Source: Symbiodinium microadriaticum
Lineage: Eukaryota > Sar > Dinophyceae > Suessiales > Symbiodiniaceae
DNA: 64,000 bases
Direction of reading: 5' to 3'
Assembly: GCA_001939145.1 (NCBI GenBank)
Contig: LSRX01001192.1
Coordinates: 3,944 to 67,943 of the forward strand
Shown here: in pieces, positions 1-12,594 of the stretch
How the letters are laid out: each line of letters starts with the position of its first letter
Position numbering within the stretch: the stretch's first letter is position 1
Program-made: the position numbers and the translations under genes
The notes under the pieces: generated by a model
Told to the model about the DNA's origin: nothing
Databases searched by the model: none
Seen by the model: the letters and a program-made list of their open reading frames with translations, nothing else

Positions 1-1552
1 AATAAGAAGCGGCCGGCCCGGAATTCGGACCCGTTTTTGGTGCCTCTGAGTATTGGCATATTTCCCGAGGGCTCAGAAAACGGTTGCATTTTGGAGCCTC
101 ATTTTGGTGCTGGCAAACCACTTTCGAGCTCATTTTTGGAATTGCACAATCTGGACGCGGAGCAACCATTTCTTCAGCAACACAGCCGGAGAACCAAAGT
201 GTAGCCAGTTAATGCTTGCCTTCAACACGTATTCGTTTCAAACGATCAAGTTGAAACTTGCTGCATTCTTACCAAGCGCAGCGCCAACAGTACTGTCGCT
301 TGGCTCCACAAGACCAGCAGTGAGCTGTGCGTGCTGAAAGTGTGAACTGTCGAGTTTTGCAAGCTTGCAAGGGTGCTTGGTAAGTTTGCTTGAAGCCCTG
401 AAAGCGTCTTTAGGCTTTCTAGGTTTTTCACGGTGTCAACAAATTCATCGCCGCATGGTGTTCCAATATTGAAGATTTCTGGACGCTCCGGTGGATTTAT
501 TCGTTGTCTTTTCTCCTCCCACAATGCCCTGTAAGGCTTCTGCATGCACTCTGTTCAGATTCTGTTCCACTGTTAATCTGTCTAAATCTTTACCATCAAA
601 ATAAAAACATACGCTGCTAGTCTTGTATAATACTGCATTTCTGTCAGAAAATAGTTTTTATGCTTCTTGGTTATCATTGACAAGTTCTGAAATGTCTGTA
701 TCAAGCTCTTGTTTGAAATTGTCTTTGTGATCCGTTCACCACCATTCATTATTTTCTTATCTAAAAAATTTCATTTTCGAAGATTCTTTTATTTAATGTT
801 TCAAGAGTTCTTATTCTGTTCTGTGAATGTTTTATGGATGTTTTAGGGATTCTAGGATTATGCATTTCTGATCTTAATCTGTCAATCTCCATCGTGTAGT
901 TGTTTTTCATCTGTCACGAACAGTCTGCGCTGAGTGCTGGATTTGTATTCTAGCTTTTCGTGCATCCATCCCCTTTTTCAGATTCAGGGTGGTCAATGTT
1001 AGGCTTGTGTTCAGCGCGGATGCTTCATTTACCACAGGATGGTCTAGCGACTTTTGTTTTTTCCGTTTTTTTTTGTTGCCTGAAATTTGTATTTGTTAGA
1101 TTGAGCACGGAGGCATGCGAGATCGCACAGGAAGCTGCAAGCGTGCTCCATCCACCGGCAGCGAATCTCCAGGCCCAACGCGGCCACACATGGTGGCCAC
1201 GTGCGAGTTCAAGGACAACCGTCCGCTTGCTTTCACCTTGATACGAAATAATTGAAACAATCAATGGATTGGGCTGTTTGAACTATTTTGATTATTTAAA
1301 TTCTCGAGGCTACAAAATAATTAGAATACTTAAAATATCTCCCTCTATCCAAGCCCATGATCCCGGATCCAAAGATTTTGAATAATTGAAGGTCCGAGGT
1401 CCAAGCATAACTTTCCAAAGTCATTGCAGCACCCGCGCAGACGCTAGCGGCGAATCCCAACGGGGTAGCGAGCAAAACGACCCTCTCATGCCCAGCCTCT
1501 GTGTGGTACGACGGGAGATGAGTATCATTTTCTTCTAGCGGAGTCGAAGCGT
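1..1552. other. No recognisable gene; AT-rich intergenic sequence
   Basis: This stretch is relatively AT-rich, especially 550-960 and 1240-1400. The open frames are short, overlap on both strands, lack third-position G/C bias and match no family I recognise. Unlike the region after 14 kb it has no telomere-like CCCTAAA tracts. I see nothing further in it. Confidence 0.5.
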
Positions 1553-4135
1553 ATGCGCGGGCACAGCGTGCGCAAGAGACGTCTTCCCGTCACAGGTTTG
1601 TGCATGCGAGTGCCCGGCGTCGCTCGTGAATGGCCCTGTCATCGGCAGTATCAGTGGTGTCGCTGCCAGGTTGCAGCGCTGCTACCGCAGCGCCGAGCGA
1701 AGCGGCATCGGCCCGCAACGAAGTCGCATGAACTTTGCAAGATGGCCTGACGGTCGGCCGTGCCTGGTTCGCCAGCACGGTACAGCGCGCTGCGAGTAGG
1801 CACGGTTCCCGCGCTCGGGTCTGTTGCGGGACAGTGCCACGTGTGCATGCGCGTAAAGTACGAACGCCAGGACGTATGTTTTTCGTGGGTGCGTGACAAG
1901 TCACCACGTGAGTGCGGTTTCGTTGTACGTGGCGTGCCAATCGGACATCCAGCATTCATCCAGGCGAAGGAGGACGAGCGGTTGCTGCAGGAAAAACGTT
2001 TGCCCACGACCTTCAGTGCGTTTGGCGGCTCCTCGCCCTCAGCCGAGCAAAGCACACCTTGCGTACCTCCCCCCGACGGAGGTAGCAGGCCATGCAGGCC
2101 ATGCGGAAGCACGCCATACCGGTCTGTGGGTCTGGACCCTAGCGGAGCCGGCAGGGCACAGTCGCTTGCCGCCCGCTGATGGCAGCCACGGAGTTCGAGC
2201 TGGCGGTGGAGGTAGAGGTGGTAGAACCGGTAGTCTGTTGTAGGTTGGTCGCGGCTCGAGACTGCTTCTTCAAGGAGGCAAAGTCCGTGAAGCAAAATTG
2301 TTTCGTGCATCGGAAGGAGCGTCGGAGACTTATGCACACGCAGCTTGGCAAATAAACCGTGTCCCAACGACTCTGGGCGAGGTGGGGTTCCAATCCGCTG
2401 CACGCACCAACACCAGGAGCGTACTGGGCACCCCCCGCGTGTCGTAAACTTAGGAGTGGCGGGGGGTGTATAATTGTAGAACATGTTTTCCTACAGTTGC
2501 CAGTGTCCGTGTCCAGCGGAAATGAGGAGGTCCGTGTCCAGTAGAAATGAGCAGGGGTATGCGTGGCTTGCCCGGCACGAAGCAGCTGCAAAACGTAGAC
2601 CCAGAAGTGGGATCCTGCAATTGACGCATTCGTATCGGTGGGGGAGTGAGAATTGTAATTGCACTTTCCTGCCTGCCCCCCTCCTTCCTAATCACGGGGG
2701 GAGGTATTGGGCCTCCTCGGCCGATGAGCTCCCGGTGATCCGCGCGTGGTGCCTCCGTTTCGCGGCCGCATGTGTTGCGGAACTTAAAGGTTCGGTAACC
2801 CGCCGCAGCGTGAGCATTCAACAAGCCTAAAACGGAAGGTTGGTCAGTGTGTCCCATTTGGGCGCAGCTGTTCGACAACGACCGAATGCGACCGGCCCCA
2901 TCAGTGGCAAACACACCTCTTATTTTCATGACCGCGTGCTCTTTGACCCCGCTCGCCTAGGCGGAGGAACCCCCAGCCGGGGGCTTGCAGACTGGCATCC
3001 TCGGATCAGGCCCGTGTTCTTACACCTGAGGCCATGCAGAGCACGCCGCACCGAAGCTTGCGCCGAAGCTTGCGTCTCGCTTTGCCGTGTGGCTCCAACA
3101 CCTACGGCGCCAGCATGCCTGGTTGCGGTCAGTCTCTGGATCTTCTAGGCGACTATGCCGTAGCTCGGACTCAGCAATTTGGGACGCAAAATGATACTAA
3201 TGTGTGGCCAATCTTGGTGTCCACATTTCCACGAAATGCTGCTTGTAAGCTTTTTGGGCACGCATTTTCGTACGCGTCATGGTCTCATGCCAATGTTCTG
3301 CGGCCACTCAGGGCGCGAATCCATTGAAGCCGAAGAGCAGGTCCTTCCGCGGCAGTAGCTGCCGAGTGTGATGTCGGATGACCACCACCATTGCCACAAG
3401 ATGGCCAGCCGTAAAGGCATGCAGCGGATGAAGATGCGGCTGCGCTGAAGGCGGCTACGGCCGCAACCAGGTGACGTACCCGGAGTTGCTGCGCGACCGT
3501 CTTCTGCGCCTCGTCGTGCTCGGCTTGGAGGTGGGGCCGCTGGGGCACGAGAGTCCTTGGTCTCGTTCGCGACCTCCTTCGCCTGTTCCGCCGGCTGCGC
3601 GTTCCATTCGCTCCGCGATATGCCACGGCTGAGCGGCTATCGCTTGGGCTCGATACTTGTGGACGTAGAGCGGTAGCCGTGTGGCCGGCGGCAACTCGAG
3701 CCTCGGCCGACGCGCCAGCTTTAAAGCTCGTTTCGGCTCGTACCGGCATGGCGTCACGACACTCGGTTCTTACCAAGGTCATGCGTTTAATAAACGTATC
3801 AAAAAAAGTTTCCTATCACCCTGCAGGGCAATGCAGCATTTCCACATCAAGGCCATGCGGCGCAGCGATTGCTTTAAAGATTTGCATACGGAGCTCTCAT
3901 ATTTGAAGTGATTCGCGTAATTATGTGTGAGCTCCAGGAATTAAAGCTAGAGACGCTGTAGGTATGCAACGGTGACATTAGCATCGCGTCGACTGTACAC
4001 GAGACTATGAGATGTGTTTTTGCGGGATATGCATTTCGGTGAGAAGCTTGCCTGCCATGGTTGGAACTCATGCGCTGTTCGTCCCAGCCTCCGCCGGTCA
4101 GGCTTGCACGGAATGACGCGGGGTATGTTATGTTT
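1553..4135. other. GC-rich region with overlapping ORFs, unidentified
   Basis: The sequence becomes GC-rich, and long open frames overlap on both strands, as expected when stop codons are rare. One frame at 1760-2179 contains two CxxC-like cysteines and some charged stretches but matches nothing I know. A 24-bp unit (GTCCGTGTCCAG followed by GAAATGAG) is present twice at about 2504-2552. The region ends at the target site of the LTR retrotransposon. It could be older mobile-element debris or an unrecognised gene. Confidence 0.3.
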
Positions 4136-4140
4136 GGGCT
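4136..4140 (+). repeat. 5' target-site duplication (GGGCT) of LTR element
   Basis: GGGCT directly precedes the 5' LTR and recurs at 10135-10139 directly after the 3' LTR. This is the 5-bp duplication expected from retroviral-type integration. Confidence 0.7.
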
Positions 4141-4333
4141 TGTGAAAGTGCCCTGTCTGACGTCGCTTGCTTTAATGCTCCGTGTTAGCGTAAATTAATA
4201 GCGGCACATGTATAGTTTCAGTGCTAGGATGTAGCTTTGATTACCTTTCTTACCGCAGGCGCCGCGGGCTAGCAGCAAAAAGTCGGCTACTTGTACTGTG
4301 TCGTAGCGTTTTGAACTTGTCTTCAGCATCAAC
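4141..4333 (+). repeat. 5' long terminal repeat of retrotransposon
   Basis: This 193-nt segment starts TGTGAAAGTGCCCTG and ends near TTCAGCATCAAC. It is repeated in the same orientation at 9942-10134. By eye the copies differ at about 18 positions with no indels, so the insertion is old. It is followed after one base by a TGG-initiated primer-binding-site-like sequence, as expected for a 5' LTR. Confidence 0.85.
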
Positions 4334-4334
4334 T

Positions 4335-4351
4335 TGGTAATGGAGCGGGTG
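4335..4351 (+). other. Probable primer binding site of LTR element
   Basis: TGGTAATGGAGCGGGTG begins one base after the 5' LTR. Primer binding sites start with TGG, the complement of the tRNA CCA end, and this one resembles the initiator-methionine-type site TGGTATCAGAGC used by many plant-type LTR elements. The tRNA identity is not proven. Confidence 0.5.
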
Positions 4352-4388
4352 AACCACGACACAGGTTTCACGTTGTTTAACTGTTGTA

Positions 4389-5330
4389 TTGTATCGTAAG
4401 GTAGAGCCCCTAGCTTCTCGTGAAAGTAGATCAGGAGAGCGACGTCCTTGGCAGGACTCAAGTATAGCGGAGTCCGGCAGCAAGAGCGGCATTTATATTT
4501 ACGCCGGCTCGGCCTCAGCCCGCCATGACTGGGAGTTTCGCACTCGCATACGCGTGTTGCAACACCGCGAGAACCAGAAGCGAGAGTTGCCTAAAGATCT
4601 GCGTATGAGGGCGAACACGAATGCGCGCTGTCAGAGCTCTCACAAATGGGCATCTAAGCGTGCTGGCGCTGCAGAGTATCCAGCGGGATCCCCGCAAGTC
4701 CGTCTAGCGCTAGACGGAGAAGAAAAACCGTCGAAACGGCAGCAAAAAAGGATGAAGACGGAGATGTTGGGTCCATCCCGAGCCACCCTAGCCATATCGA
4801 GGGTGATGAAAACGACCCTCTTGACGAAGATCTTGGAGGTTCGACGTGGTGACGCGTTCAGCATTGCTTGGGACATGGGTACGCACGCGTGCTGGTGGAG
4901 CACCATAGTGTCGTGCACGTGAAACAGCGGCTTCTCACCGAGAAGCCCAGTGCACAGAGAACGGGGTATAAGCCTTGGACCGATAGGCAGCAGTATAGCA
5001 CCCCGAAGTTTCGGTATATGGGCTACGGTTACGCGGAGCATGAAGCAGCTGAATTGGACCAGGGTATCCTCCCTGAGGAGGATTTCTCCGATGCTGCGTA
5101 CCCAGCGTTGGGCTCCCAACGGCGATGAGTTGTGGGTGGGGGACGAAGACATAGCTATGCAGTTGAACGCCTATACGGCGATTTCAGAAGAGATCGAAGA
5201 AGAGATTATCGGCGAAGAGTACGCCGAGGCAGTCCAGTTGGCATACGCCGCTACGAATACCCTTAGCTAGACCAAGGGCAAGGGCAAGGGTAAGGACAAG
5301 AGCGGTAAGGGGAAGTCTGGGGGTAAGTTA
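4389..5330 (+). pseudogene. gag-like remnant
   Basis: The 4389-4922 frame contains a stretch with SASARHDWEFRTRIRVL and later RRGDAFSIAWDMGTH, which resemble the gag regions of dinoflagellate LTR retroelement polyproteins as I know them. A frame around 5130-5330 gives an acidic segment followed, after a stop at about 5268, by a lysine/glycine linker (KGKGKGKDKSGKGK) that typically lies downstream of gag in those elements. Frameshifts and stops mean it cannot be translated as one protein. The family assignment is from recalled resemblance and would need a profile search. Confidence 0.5.
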
Positions 5331-5927
5331 GTTCAGTGTAACCGTACCACAGCGGACCGGAAGGCCAAGCTCACCGAGCTTAATGGGCCGGCGGCAGTAC
5401 ACATGTCAACACGGGCAAGGAGGAACAGCTTGGTAGGACAACGTCTACAGCGACGTTCGCGAGAACCATAGCACACATAGGCAAAGGATCTCAAGGCTTT
5501 ATGACACTGAATCAGGGCACAATCTCCGCCAGCAGCGTGAACGCCATGGAGCCGTGCACTCTTCAACCGCTGAGGACCGTCACGTCTGCATCGTCTGCTG
5601 GCCGAGCTGAGGCGCTTTCAGGCAGCACTCCAGGAGTTTGAGGAGGCCTGCGCGACTTCGGGTATGACACCGGAGGCTGGCAATCAGGCCAGCGCGGCCA
5701 AGTATTGCGCGACAGGCGACGCTGAAGGTTCCGAATGCGGACTTCGTGCCGGTGCAGATAGGCACAAACCCCGGCGATATGGCGGTGGACATTTTCACTC
5801 ACGGATACGAACACAATGCCACCGTGCAGTGTATCAGAAATGAGTGGAACGCCGACTCCTTCTTTCGACGCTTTTGATGAGTCGGAGAGCGCGTCTATAA
5901 CGACGTCGCGTAGCAGACTGCAGTGGG

Positions 5928-6047
5928 TCGCTATTTTTCTGGATGTGACACATATTCCAGATGCAAGGTGTGGTGAAGATGGCGACGTCGCTATTTTTCT
6001 GGATGTGACACATATTCCAGATGCAAGGTTTGGTGAAGATGGCGACG
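5928..6047 (+). repeat. 60-bp direct tandem duplication inside the LTR element
   Basis: Two nearly identical 60-bp copies lie back to back (5928-5987 and 5988-6047), each containing GGATGTGACACATATTCCAG. The copies differ at about one position within the unit. The length is a multiple of three, so the duplication does not change the frame. Confidence 0.85.
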
Positions 6048-6270
6048 TGGTCCTGCAGCAGCGTCTAGATCTGTTGGTGCCGGTTACCTCCTCGGCGAGC
6101 TCTGCCGGTACATCAAGCGGACAGCTGTGAGTATAAGGCACATGGAATCCCATAAGAGCTGGAGGAGCATGGGATTCAGGTCTTGCGGCGCCCGGTGCGA
6201 AGGTTGCTCACAGAGCACCCTGGAGACGTGGCCCGAGTCCCAGGAGATTTAGGACTGCTTCTTCAGAAAG

Positions 6271-7728
6271 GTGAAAGCCCGTGGTCTCGTCGACGGCCAA
6301 TGCGTGCTTGTGTGCGAGCCGTCGAACGCGCGACCCGGCGTGGAAACCTATATGGAGCGCTTCTTTCGGGAGCGCGCAGAGGCCGCAGCACAGGCTGAGC
6401 AGGAGGCCGCGGCAGCGACAGCAGCACCGTCTGCTGGTGAGGCATCTACTGGCTCTGGCGCACCGGCGCCGATGGAGGTCGATTGCCGGGTGGAGCCAGG
6501 CCAGGAGGGTTGGAACCCCATCAACTTGCCCCCTAGGTCCGGAGAGTCCGCATACGAGGCGGCCAGTAGGATGCAGTTGAAAAGCCGTAGGCATACTTCC
6601 TACGTAGCAATGTGGGTCGATCCAGATAGCCTGACTTCTGAATCGGAGCACTGGCGGCAGTTCTAGCGGAGGGGTGCCAAGCGTTACCTTCACCTCGGAC
6701 CCTCCGCCAGGCGCTAACCCGTCCACCGCGAAGGGGACTTCAGCAGCTGCCGAGCCGACCTATGACACCGCCAACGCTGAAGGTGCCAGCAGCAGCGGCG
6801 GCGAATGCTGGAAGCGAGTGGAGGGACTTGCGGAGGATGTACCCGAAACCCCGTAAACAGGGACGCATCATACAAATTGACGCGGAGATGAGGAGTGTGG
6901 AGATCGCTGGCATCGACCGGACAGGCGATACTGGCGTTGGATGGAACCGGAGTAGACAGCGCCCTCACAGAGATGTATAACGTCATCTGTCGCAAGGAGG
7001 CGCCGGCGATGTGGATCGGGCCGTATAGTCCGACACAGTTTCGGACGGGTGACCGCAGGCACCACGACCTATGCGAGAGGCATAACATCAAGGTCACCTG
7101 CATAACGCCGTGCGCGCGGCCAGGCTATGCGGCTGTCGGCAAAGCGAAGGAAAAAAAACTTATCGGCCACTTGTATATGCACAACGATGTGGACAACATG
7201 GACGCCGTTCCATGGACTTACGAGGGCCCTTGCCATCCTCATGGCATGGCCCAGAACAGCATGCCCAGCGAGGCAGCAGAGTCGGAGCGAGAATGCCCAT
7301 CGGCACCGACCGATGAGGGTGCAGAGGTATATATGACCCTCTGGCAATTTGCACTCGCCTTCGCATCGGACACCGTTCGACGGTCCTGCTTGAGCGGATA
7401 CATGGCCGTTCGTGCTTCGGGAGCAGTGTTTGGGAACGAGGTTAAGTTCGACACTTCAGGGAGTGACGAGGAGTTGGTTGAAGACTTCACAAAGGCGGAG
7501 TTTCAGGTGCCAAGGCCTTCGCTTTCACCTAATTACAATGTTGGTGTCAGTTCCCTGCCTGATTCCCGGAACCTCCGCAAACTGAGTAACTCCCATGATC
7601 TTGTAGCCTCAGACAACGTCTTGCGAAGCCTTTGCTATAACGAAACCAAGGCTAATCACGTGATGCCCTTTACCGAAGTGCCCTCCGTGCAGCCATCGCC
7701 ACCCGCACGGCGAGGCCACCAGGCCTAG
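6271..7728 (+). pseudogene. Unidentified coding remnants of the LTR element
   Basis: Two fairly long frames lie here. The first, 6271-6666, has an alanine/glutamate-rich helical stretch (about residues 30-60) followed by a more ordinary globular segment. The second, 6895-7728, is 277 codons with scattered Cys/His and no motif I recognise. Both lie within the LTR element between gag-like and integrase sequences, where protease or RT would be expected, but I see no catalytic D-T/S-G or YxDD motif. They may be diverged element proteins. Confidence 0.35.
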
Positions 7729-8149
7729 TCGTTGTCAGGTCCTCAAACCCCACCGAGGGTTTGTGTGTCGAGCTAGAATGCCTTGGCGAGATGTGGCGTG
7801 CACAAAGTGCTCGTCAGTCACTTCGGTAGTCACGCCCCAGAGTCCACCACTGAGCTGAGGGGTGACTTGAGTATTTCGGGGATAGGCCCGAAAGTTTCGG
7901 AAGTTTTAGCTGTTCTTGTGGCTTGGTCCGAAAGCTAATGGGTGGAGCCCTAGGTGTTATGAGGATACTGATGGGCCCGACTTTTGGGGCACTTGTGAAC
8001 ACATTTCAGAAGGGCTATATTTGGATTCGTTCAAAAGGGTTTGCTTTGCTGGTGACCAGGACACAGATCCTAAGGATGAAGAACTCATCTCAGATGTCGA
8101 GATGCCCGTAGACGGGAGCATTCACGCCAGCAGAACGCGAGCAAATCAT

Positions 8150-9455
8150 TCTGGAGAACGTGAGCTTTCCCGGTACCCCAGCCACCGAAGCTGAGAGAAG
8201 AGCCGCGTGGAGGTCGCTTCCACAACGCGTTCGAGTCGCTATAAGACGACTTCACAGAGCCTTCGGCCAACTGCCGGGCGCCGTTTTGACTCAAGTGTTG
8301 AAGCAATCTCGTGCATCGCCGCAGTTTATACAAGCTGCTAGACTCCACCGTTGCAAAGTGTGTTCGGATACCGCACCGGTCCCTCGGCATCACCCGGTGT
8401 CATCTGACTCACTTTATCCAAGGGAGTTTAATCATACAGTGACAGTCGGTATAGACTGTCTGGAAGTCAAGGATTTCTAGGGAAACCGTTATACCGCTGT
8501 CAACATAGTTGACACAGGGACGAGTTTCCGGGGGCGGTAATCCTAGTGCAACGCAATGCGTGAAAGCATTCACGGAACGCTGGACGTCTTGGGCAGGATT
8601 CCCACAAAACGTGGTCACCGACTCCGACCGCGGAACACACTTTAAAGGCGACTTCGCACACTTCCTGGCAACCCATGGCATCAACCACACAACGCCCCAT
8701 TAGAGAGCCCACAGACCATAGGGCAAGTGGAGCGGCATGGGGGCATCTTGAAGGCGATGCTCAGGAAGACCGTGCAAGAGACGCTGCCCTCGAATATCGA
8801 GGAGATGGAAGTTGTACTATCGGAGTGTGTTACCGCTAAGAAGGAGTTAGCGAGACATCAAGGGTTTAGCCCGGCTCAGCACGTCTTGGGAAAACAGCCA
8901 CGAATCCCGGGATCGTTGACTGACGAAGCAGAAAGCTTTGGAACCTATCACTCTCGCTACGATGAGACCAGCCCTTTCTACCTGCGCCACCGTGCCAGGG
9001 CAGAAGCTCAAAGAGCGTTGGACACGTCCCGAAAGGTAGCAAAAGCTCTCCAACGGAACGCAGCACCAGTCGATGCAGAATACAGTGTAGGAGATCTTGT
9101 TATCTATAGACGGGACAACGTTCCTGGAACAACGGCAACAGTTTGGTCAACTGTGAGCCGCGTCATAGGACGCGAGGCGGAGAATGCATACTGGTTACTT
9201 CATGAGAATGTGCCAGTGCTTGTCAATGCACGGAAAATGCGTCCCGCCCGTAAGGTCGAAGTTGCGGCGCATCGGGTACTCACAGGAGAGCCCGTCCTAC
9301 CCGAGGCCATAGTCAGCGGTCCAGAACAACGGTTCGCAGACGAGCGTACCACTGACCCGGTCACAGCACCGGCTACTCCAAGACCTAGTGCAGTCGCAGC
9401 ACCTAGCACGCCGATGCCAAGCACTCCGGCTGCTTCAAGACTCAGCTCATATCTC
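8150..9455 (+). pseudogene. Retrotransposon integrase, broken
   Basis: The zinc-binding part includes LHRCKVC (about 8340). The catalytic core shows the first aspartate in GIDCLEVKD (about 8445), the second in VTDSDRGTHF (about 8620) and the glutamate in GQVERHGG (about 8727), giving the D,D,E triad of retroviral-type integrases that insert element cDNA into the genome. The C-terminal part includes GFSPAQHVLGKQPRIPGSL and a GDLVIYRR segment typical of the DNA-binding end. Stop codons at 8478-8480 and 8701-8703 and frame changes between core segments show that it is inactive. It ends about 500 nt before the 3' LTR. Confidence 0.8.
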
Positions 9456-9941
9456 TGCCAGAGATAAGAGGCGAGGAAGCACGCTCTAGGTCACCGCAAC
9501 CTAGAGGCTGCACCGGGTTGCGGCAGATGCCCTGGGAAGGCGTCGAGCTAACACACCAGGCATTCGCGCCGTACGGAGACATCTTACGATGGATCCCAAC
9601 GCATTTGCAATTGGCGGACTGTTTCATTAAATCTACTTAAGTCTATGAAACCCCACTTACTGAATGGCGCAGTCACCACAAACACGGTAACCGTGCTTGA
9701 AGATGTGCCCGCAGTGGTGGCAGTGCAAGAGGAACCGCCAGCAGATCCTGTTGACACGAGTGTCCAGGACGCGCCTGCAAGACTCCGACACTGCTCGGAG
9801 GAGCAGACTGAGCTTCCTGATGAAGCCGGCGAGTAATTCGTGCATTTGGCACGGCAAGCCTACCACGTGTATAAACACGTCGGTTTTCCCACATCCTGCA
9901 CGTTAGGCTACCATACTCAGCTACACGACAGATAAGACGGG

Positions 9942-10134
9942 TGTGAAAGTACCCTGTCTGACGTCCCTTGCTTTAATGCTCCGTGTTAGCTTACGTTGGC
10001 AGCGGCACTTGTATAGTCTCAGTGCTAGGATGTAGCTTTGATTATCTTTATTACCGCAGGCGCCTTGGGCTAGCAGCAAAAAGTCGGCTAGTTGTACTGT
10101 GTCGTAGCGTTCTGAACCTGTCTTCAGCTTCAAG
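9942..10134 (+). repeat. 3' long terminal repeat of retrotransposon
   Basis: Same-orientation copy of 4141-4333, starting TGTGAAAGTACCCTG and ending TTCAGCTTCAAG. About 18 substitutions separate it from the 5' LTR, clustered around 9992-10003. The target-site duplication GGGCT follows at 10135. Confidence 0.85.
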
Positions 10135-10139
10135 GGGCT

Positions 10140-12420
10140 GGACCGTTTGTGACGAAGGCTTGGCCAGCCATCTGCCAACTTGCGAGCAGCTCCTCCTTTG
10201 AGGTGCGGTTTTGCGCAGTGGTCTGGCAAATGGGATTAATTACAATCGTAATGGAACCGTTTTGCCCATAAATGCAGTTTTCCCAGCCCAAACCCCCAAC
10301 CTTACGTTAGGCTGCCTTGCTATATTTTGGATATACATTGGATCGTTTGATGCCATGCAACCCCGAGGATCCGTGTTGAATTTCGTAGCCTATCTAGATT
10401 TTTGCCATATCGTGAGCAATGGTTCAACGCTATGCCCCCAGCATCCCCCAGCCGCAGCCCGACACCACGTGTTGGCTATTTAAGTGACAGAGACACACAG
10501 CTCAACCTTCGACGGTCCTCCGTGTCCAAACATTGCCTGCTACGTTCCTTGACCGTTGACCCGTCGTCCCAAACCTTACACCCGAGGCCTTGAAGTGAGG
10601 GGTTGGTGAGTACGAGCGGGCTACATTAATTACAAGTTTTACTGTAACCGAATGTTGTTACCTTTGTTTGCCATAAAAGTACGGGACACGCCTAGCGGCC
10701 TATGGACATATGTTGGGGGATGGATTCAAAAATGTGCAGGCAATGCATTTCATGATCAGCATCAGCATTCATCACCATCACCTTCGTCATCATCACCCAT
10801 ATCAACAGCATCGCACTCACTCAACATCATCACCATGACGAAGTGCATTTCCATTTAGCGGCCATCCATTCATGTGCCGGCTGGTTATCAGCCGCATGCT
10901 GTCTGGCGAGACTGTAGTCGCAAACCCAACGCTCGCAAACCGTGAACCAAGAGGGACAAAAGCGTGAACCCATGGAGACAACCTATTGCTTCCGAGGCCG
11001 CTGAGTGGTGCTCGCGGTCTTCGGGCTGGCCGCCAGGGTCCCAAAACAAACCGTTATGTGCAATCACGCTAAAGTCGCTGTTCCGAGACACCAACAAATC
11101 GTTTGTATGACAAAGATGTCAGAGGCACCCGCCGGACGATGAATCACATGTGCAGGCGTGGTCTATGGACTTATCCGAAAATCAGGAATTTTCGGTGAAG
11201 AGGCGGTGTAGGGGTTTTGGTATTTTGGAAAAATTCCACACTTCCCGGGTGGAGGGTACACCTGAAAATTTACAGCCCCAAACGAAACCATTTTGCCGTA
11301 TCGTTTTTTTCGAGTAGTATGCATTGTTTGGTCAAAGAAGATCTATGGAGTTTGTGCAGATGGTCAGGCCTGTCTGTCATTGCAACAGCAGCAGCTTCAT
11401 CCTCAGGAGAGCCTTCCGTTGTAACAGGTGAGAAAACACAAGACAAGAGGAAGGCCAACCTGGATTTGAAATCTGTGATGAAGCCTTGGTGTCTGACAAA
11501 TTCATGCGTACTGCATGGAAGATTTGCATGCCGAGATCGTCATGAGATGCATTCGTACACATTTGAGTTTTGACTGTAGTTTCACATGGCTTCCACACAG
11601 CGTAGCTAGGTGGTGGGGCTTTGGGTATGGGATGTTTGCTGCTCTGGACGTCTGTTGTCAGAAGGACTAGAACTACTGGTCGTTCATGTGTGGTTGTCGT
11701 GTCTCTTACAGCCTCCCTGACAACGCGGTGCTCGGTGACATTGTTGTGAGTTGGACAGTTGGACCAATATCGCTACAGACCCTGCCAAGAATGTCCGCAT
11801 GTGAGTGTCGAACAAGCCCCAAACCCTCATAAAACCTTAGTCGCCAAGACTTGGTTTAGCGTTGTAATGTTTGCCGCCAGGGATTCTGCGGAGATTTTGT
11901 AAGATACCTAGGTTTCAGGCTGCAAGGCAACCCGGGTGGGTTTGGAGGGCCAGGATCCTGTGGACGGCAACCATTATATGGTCGCGCCAGTGAGAGCGAG
12001 CGATCGATCGAGTTGGGCAGGGAGAGAGGGCAGGAGGGTGGAAGGGCGGGCGAGGGCATGCGAGGGCATGCGCGCAGTGGGTTGTTTTGTAGGTGCAAAT
12101 CATCGAGGGGGTGAGCAAGTGAATCATTGAGTGATTGAGTGAGTAAAGGGGGTGAGAGACGTGTGGTCAAGTGATTTCATGGTCGTAGACATGCCATGCT
12201 TGCTAGCTTGAGGAAAACACTTTCTATGGTATGAGGGGTGCTTTACGATTTGTTTTTTTGTGTGGGGTTGAAAGAACCTACCGAGGACCACCGCAAGGGC
12301 CACCCGGGCCAGGACTGCCCCGAGCTTTGTGGAAATGCGACGAAAGGCAAGTACCGGCAGTTACGATTGCATTGCTATTGCTGCTGCTATACGGTTGCTC
12401 CTTAAGAACCGACTTTTTTG
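10140..12420. other. Intergenic sequence without recognisable genes
   Basis: The reading frames here are short and lack family motifs. There is a short histidine-type CAT-rich stretch at 10757-10845. I see no splice-bounded, G/C-wobble exons of the kind present after 14 kb. Confidence 0.4.
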
Positions 12421-12594
12421 TACAGTAAGTTTCAAGCGATCATGAAAGTTGTTGTTGTCAGGCATGTGGTTGTAAAGGGCTTGCAGCAGCACCTGCTGCC
12501 ACTACGACGACGACCACCACCACACGACGACGACGACCGCGACCGCGACTGCGACTGCGACTGCGACTGCTACTTGCAAGTGCAACAACGCGAC

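Larger units (their letters stand above)
4141..10134 (+). mobile_element. Decayed LTR retrotransposon, ~6.0 kb
   Basis: Paired 193-nt LTRs (4141-4333, 9942-10134), a 5-bp target-site duplication (GGGCT) and a TGG-type primer binding site delimit the element. Internally there are gag-like fragments (about 4389-5330, including a GKGKGK-type basic linker), unassigned coding debris (5.5-7.7 kb) and an integrase (about 8150-9455). All reading frames are broken by stops and shifts. I could not find a reverse transcriptase or RNase H. The integrase lies next to the 3' LTR, which fits Ty3-type order, or a Ty1/copia-type element that has lost its distal RT/RH. LTR divergence of roughly 9% by eye implies an old, inactive copy. 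Confidence 0.8.

Noticed and set aside
3285..3782. 165-codon frame on the - strand
   Set aside because: Arg/Ala/Ser-rich composition is typical of stop-free GC-rich DNA, and an overlapping frame of similar quality exists on the same strand.
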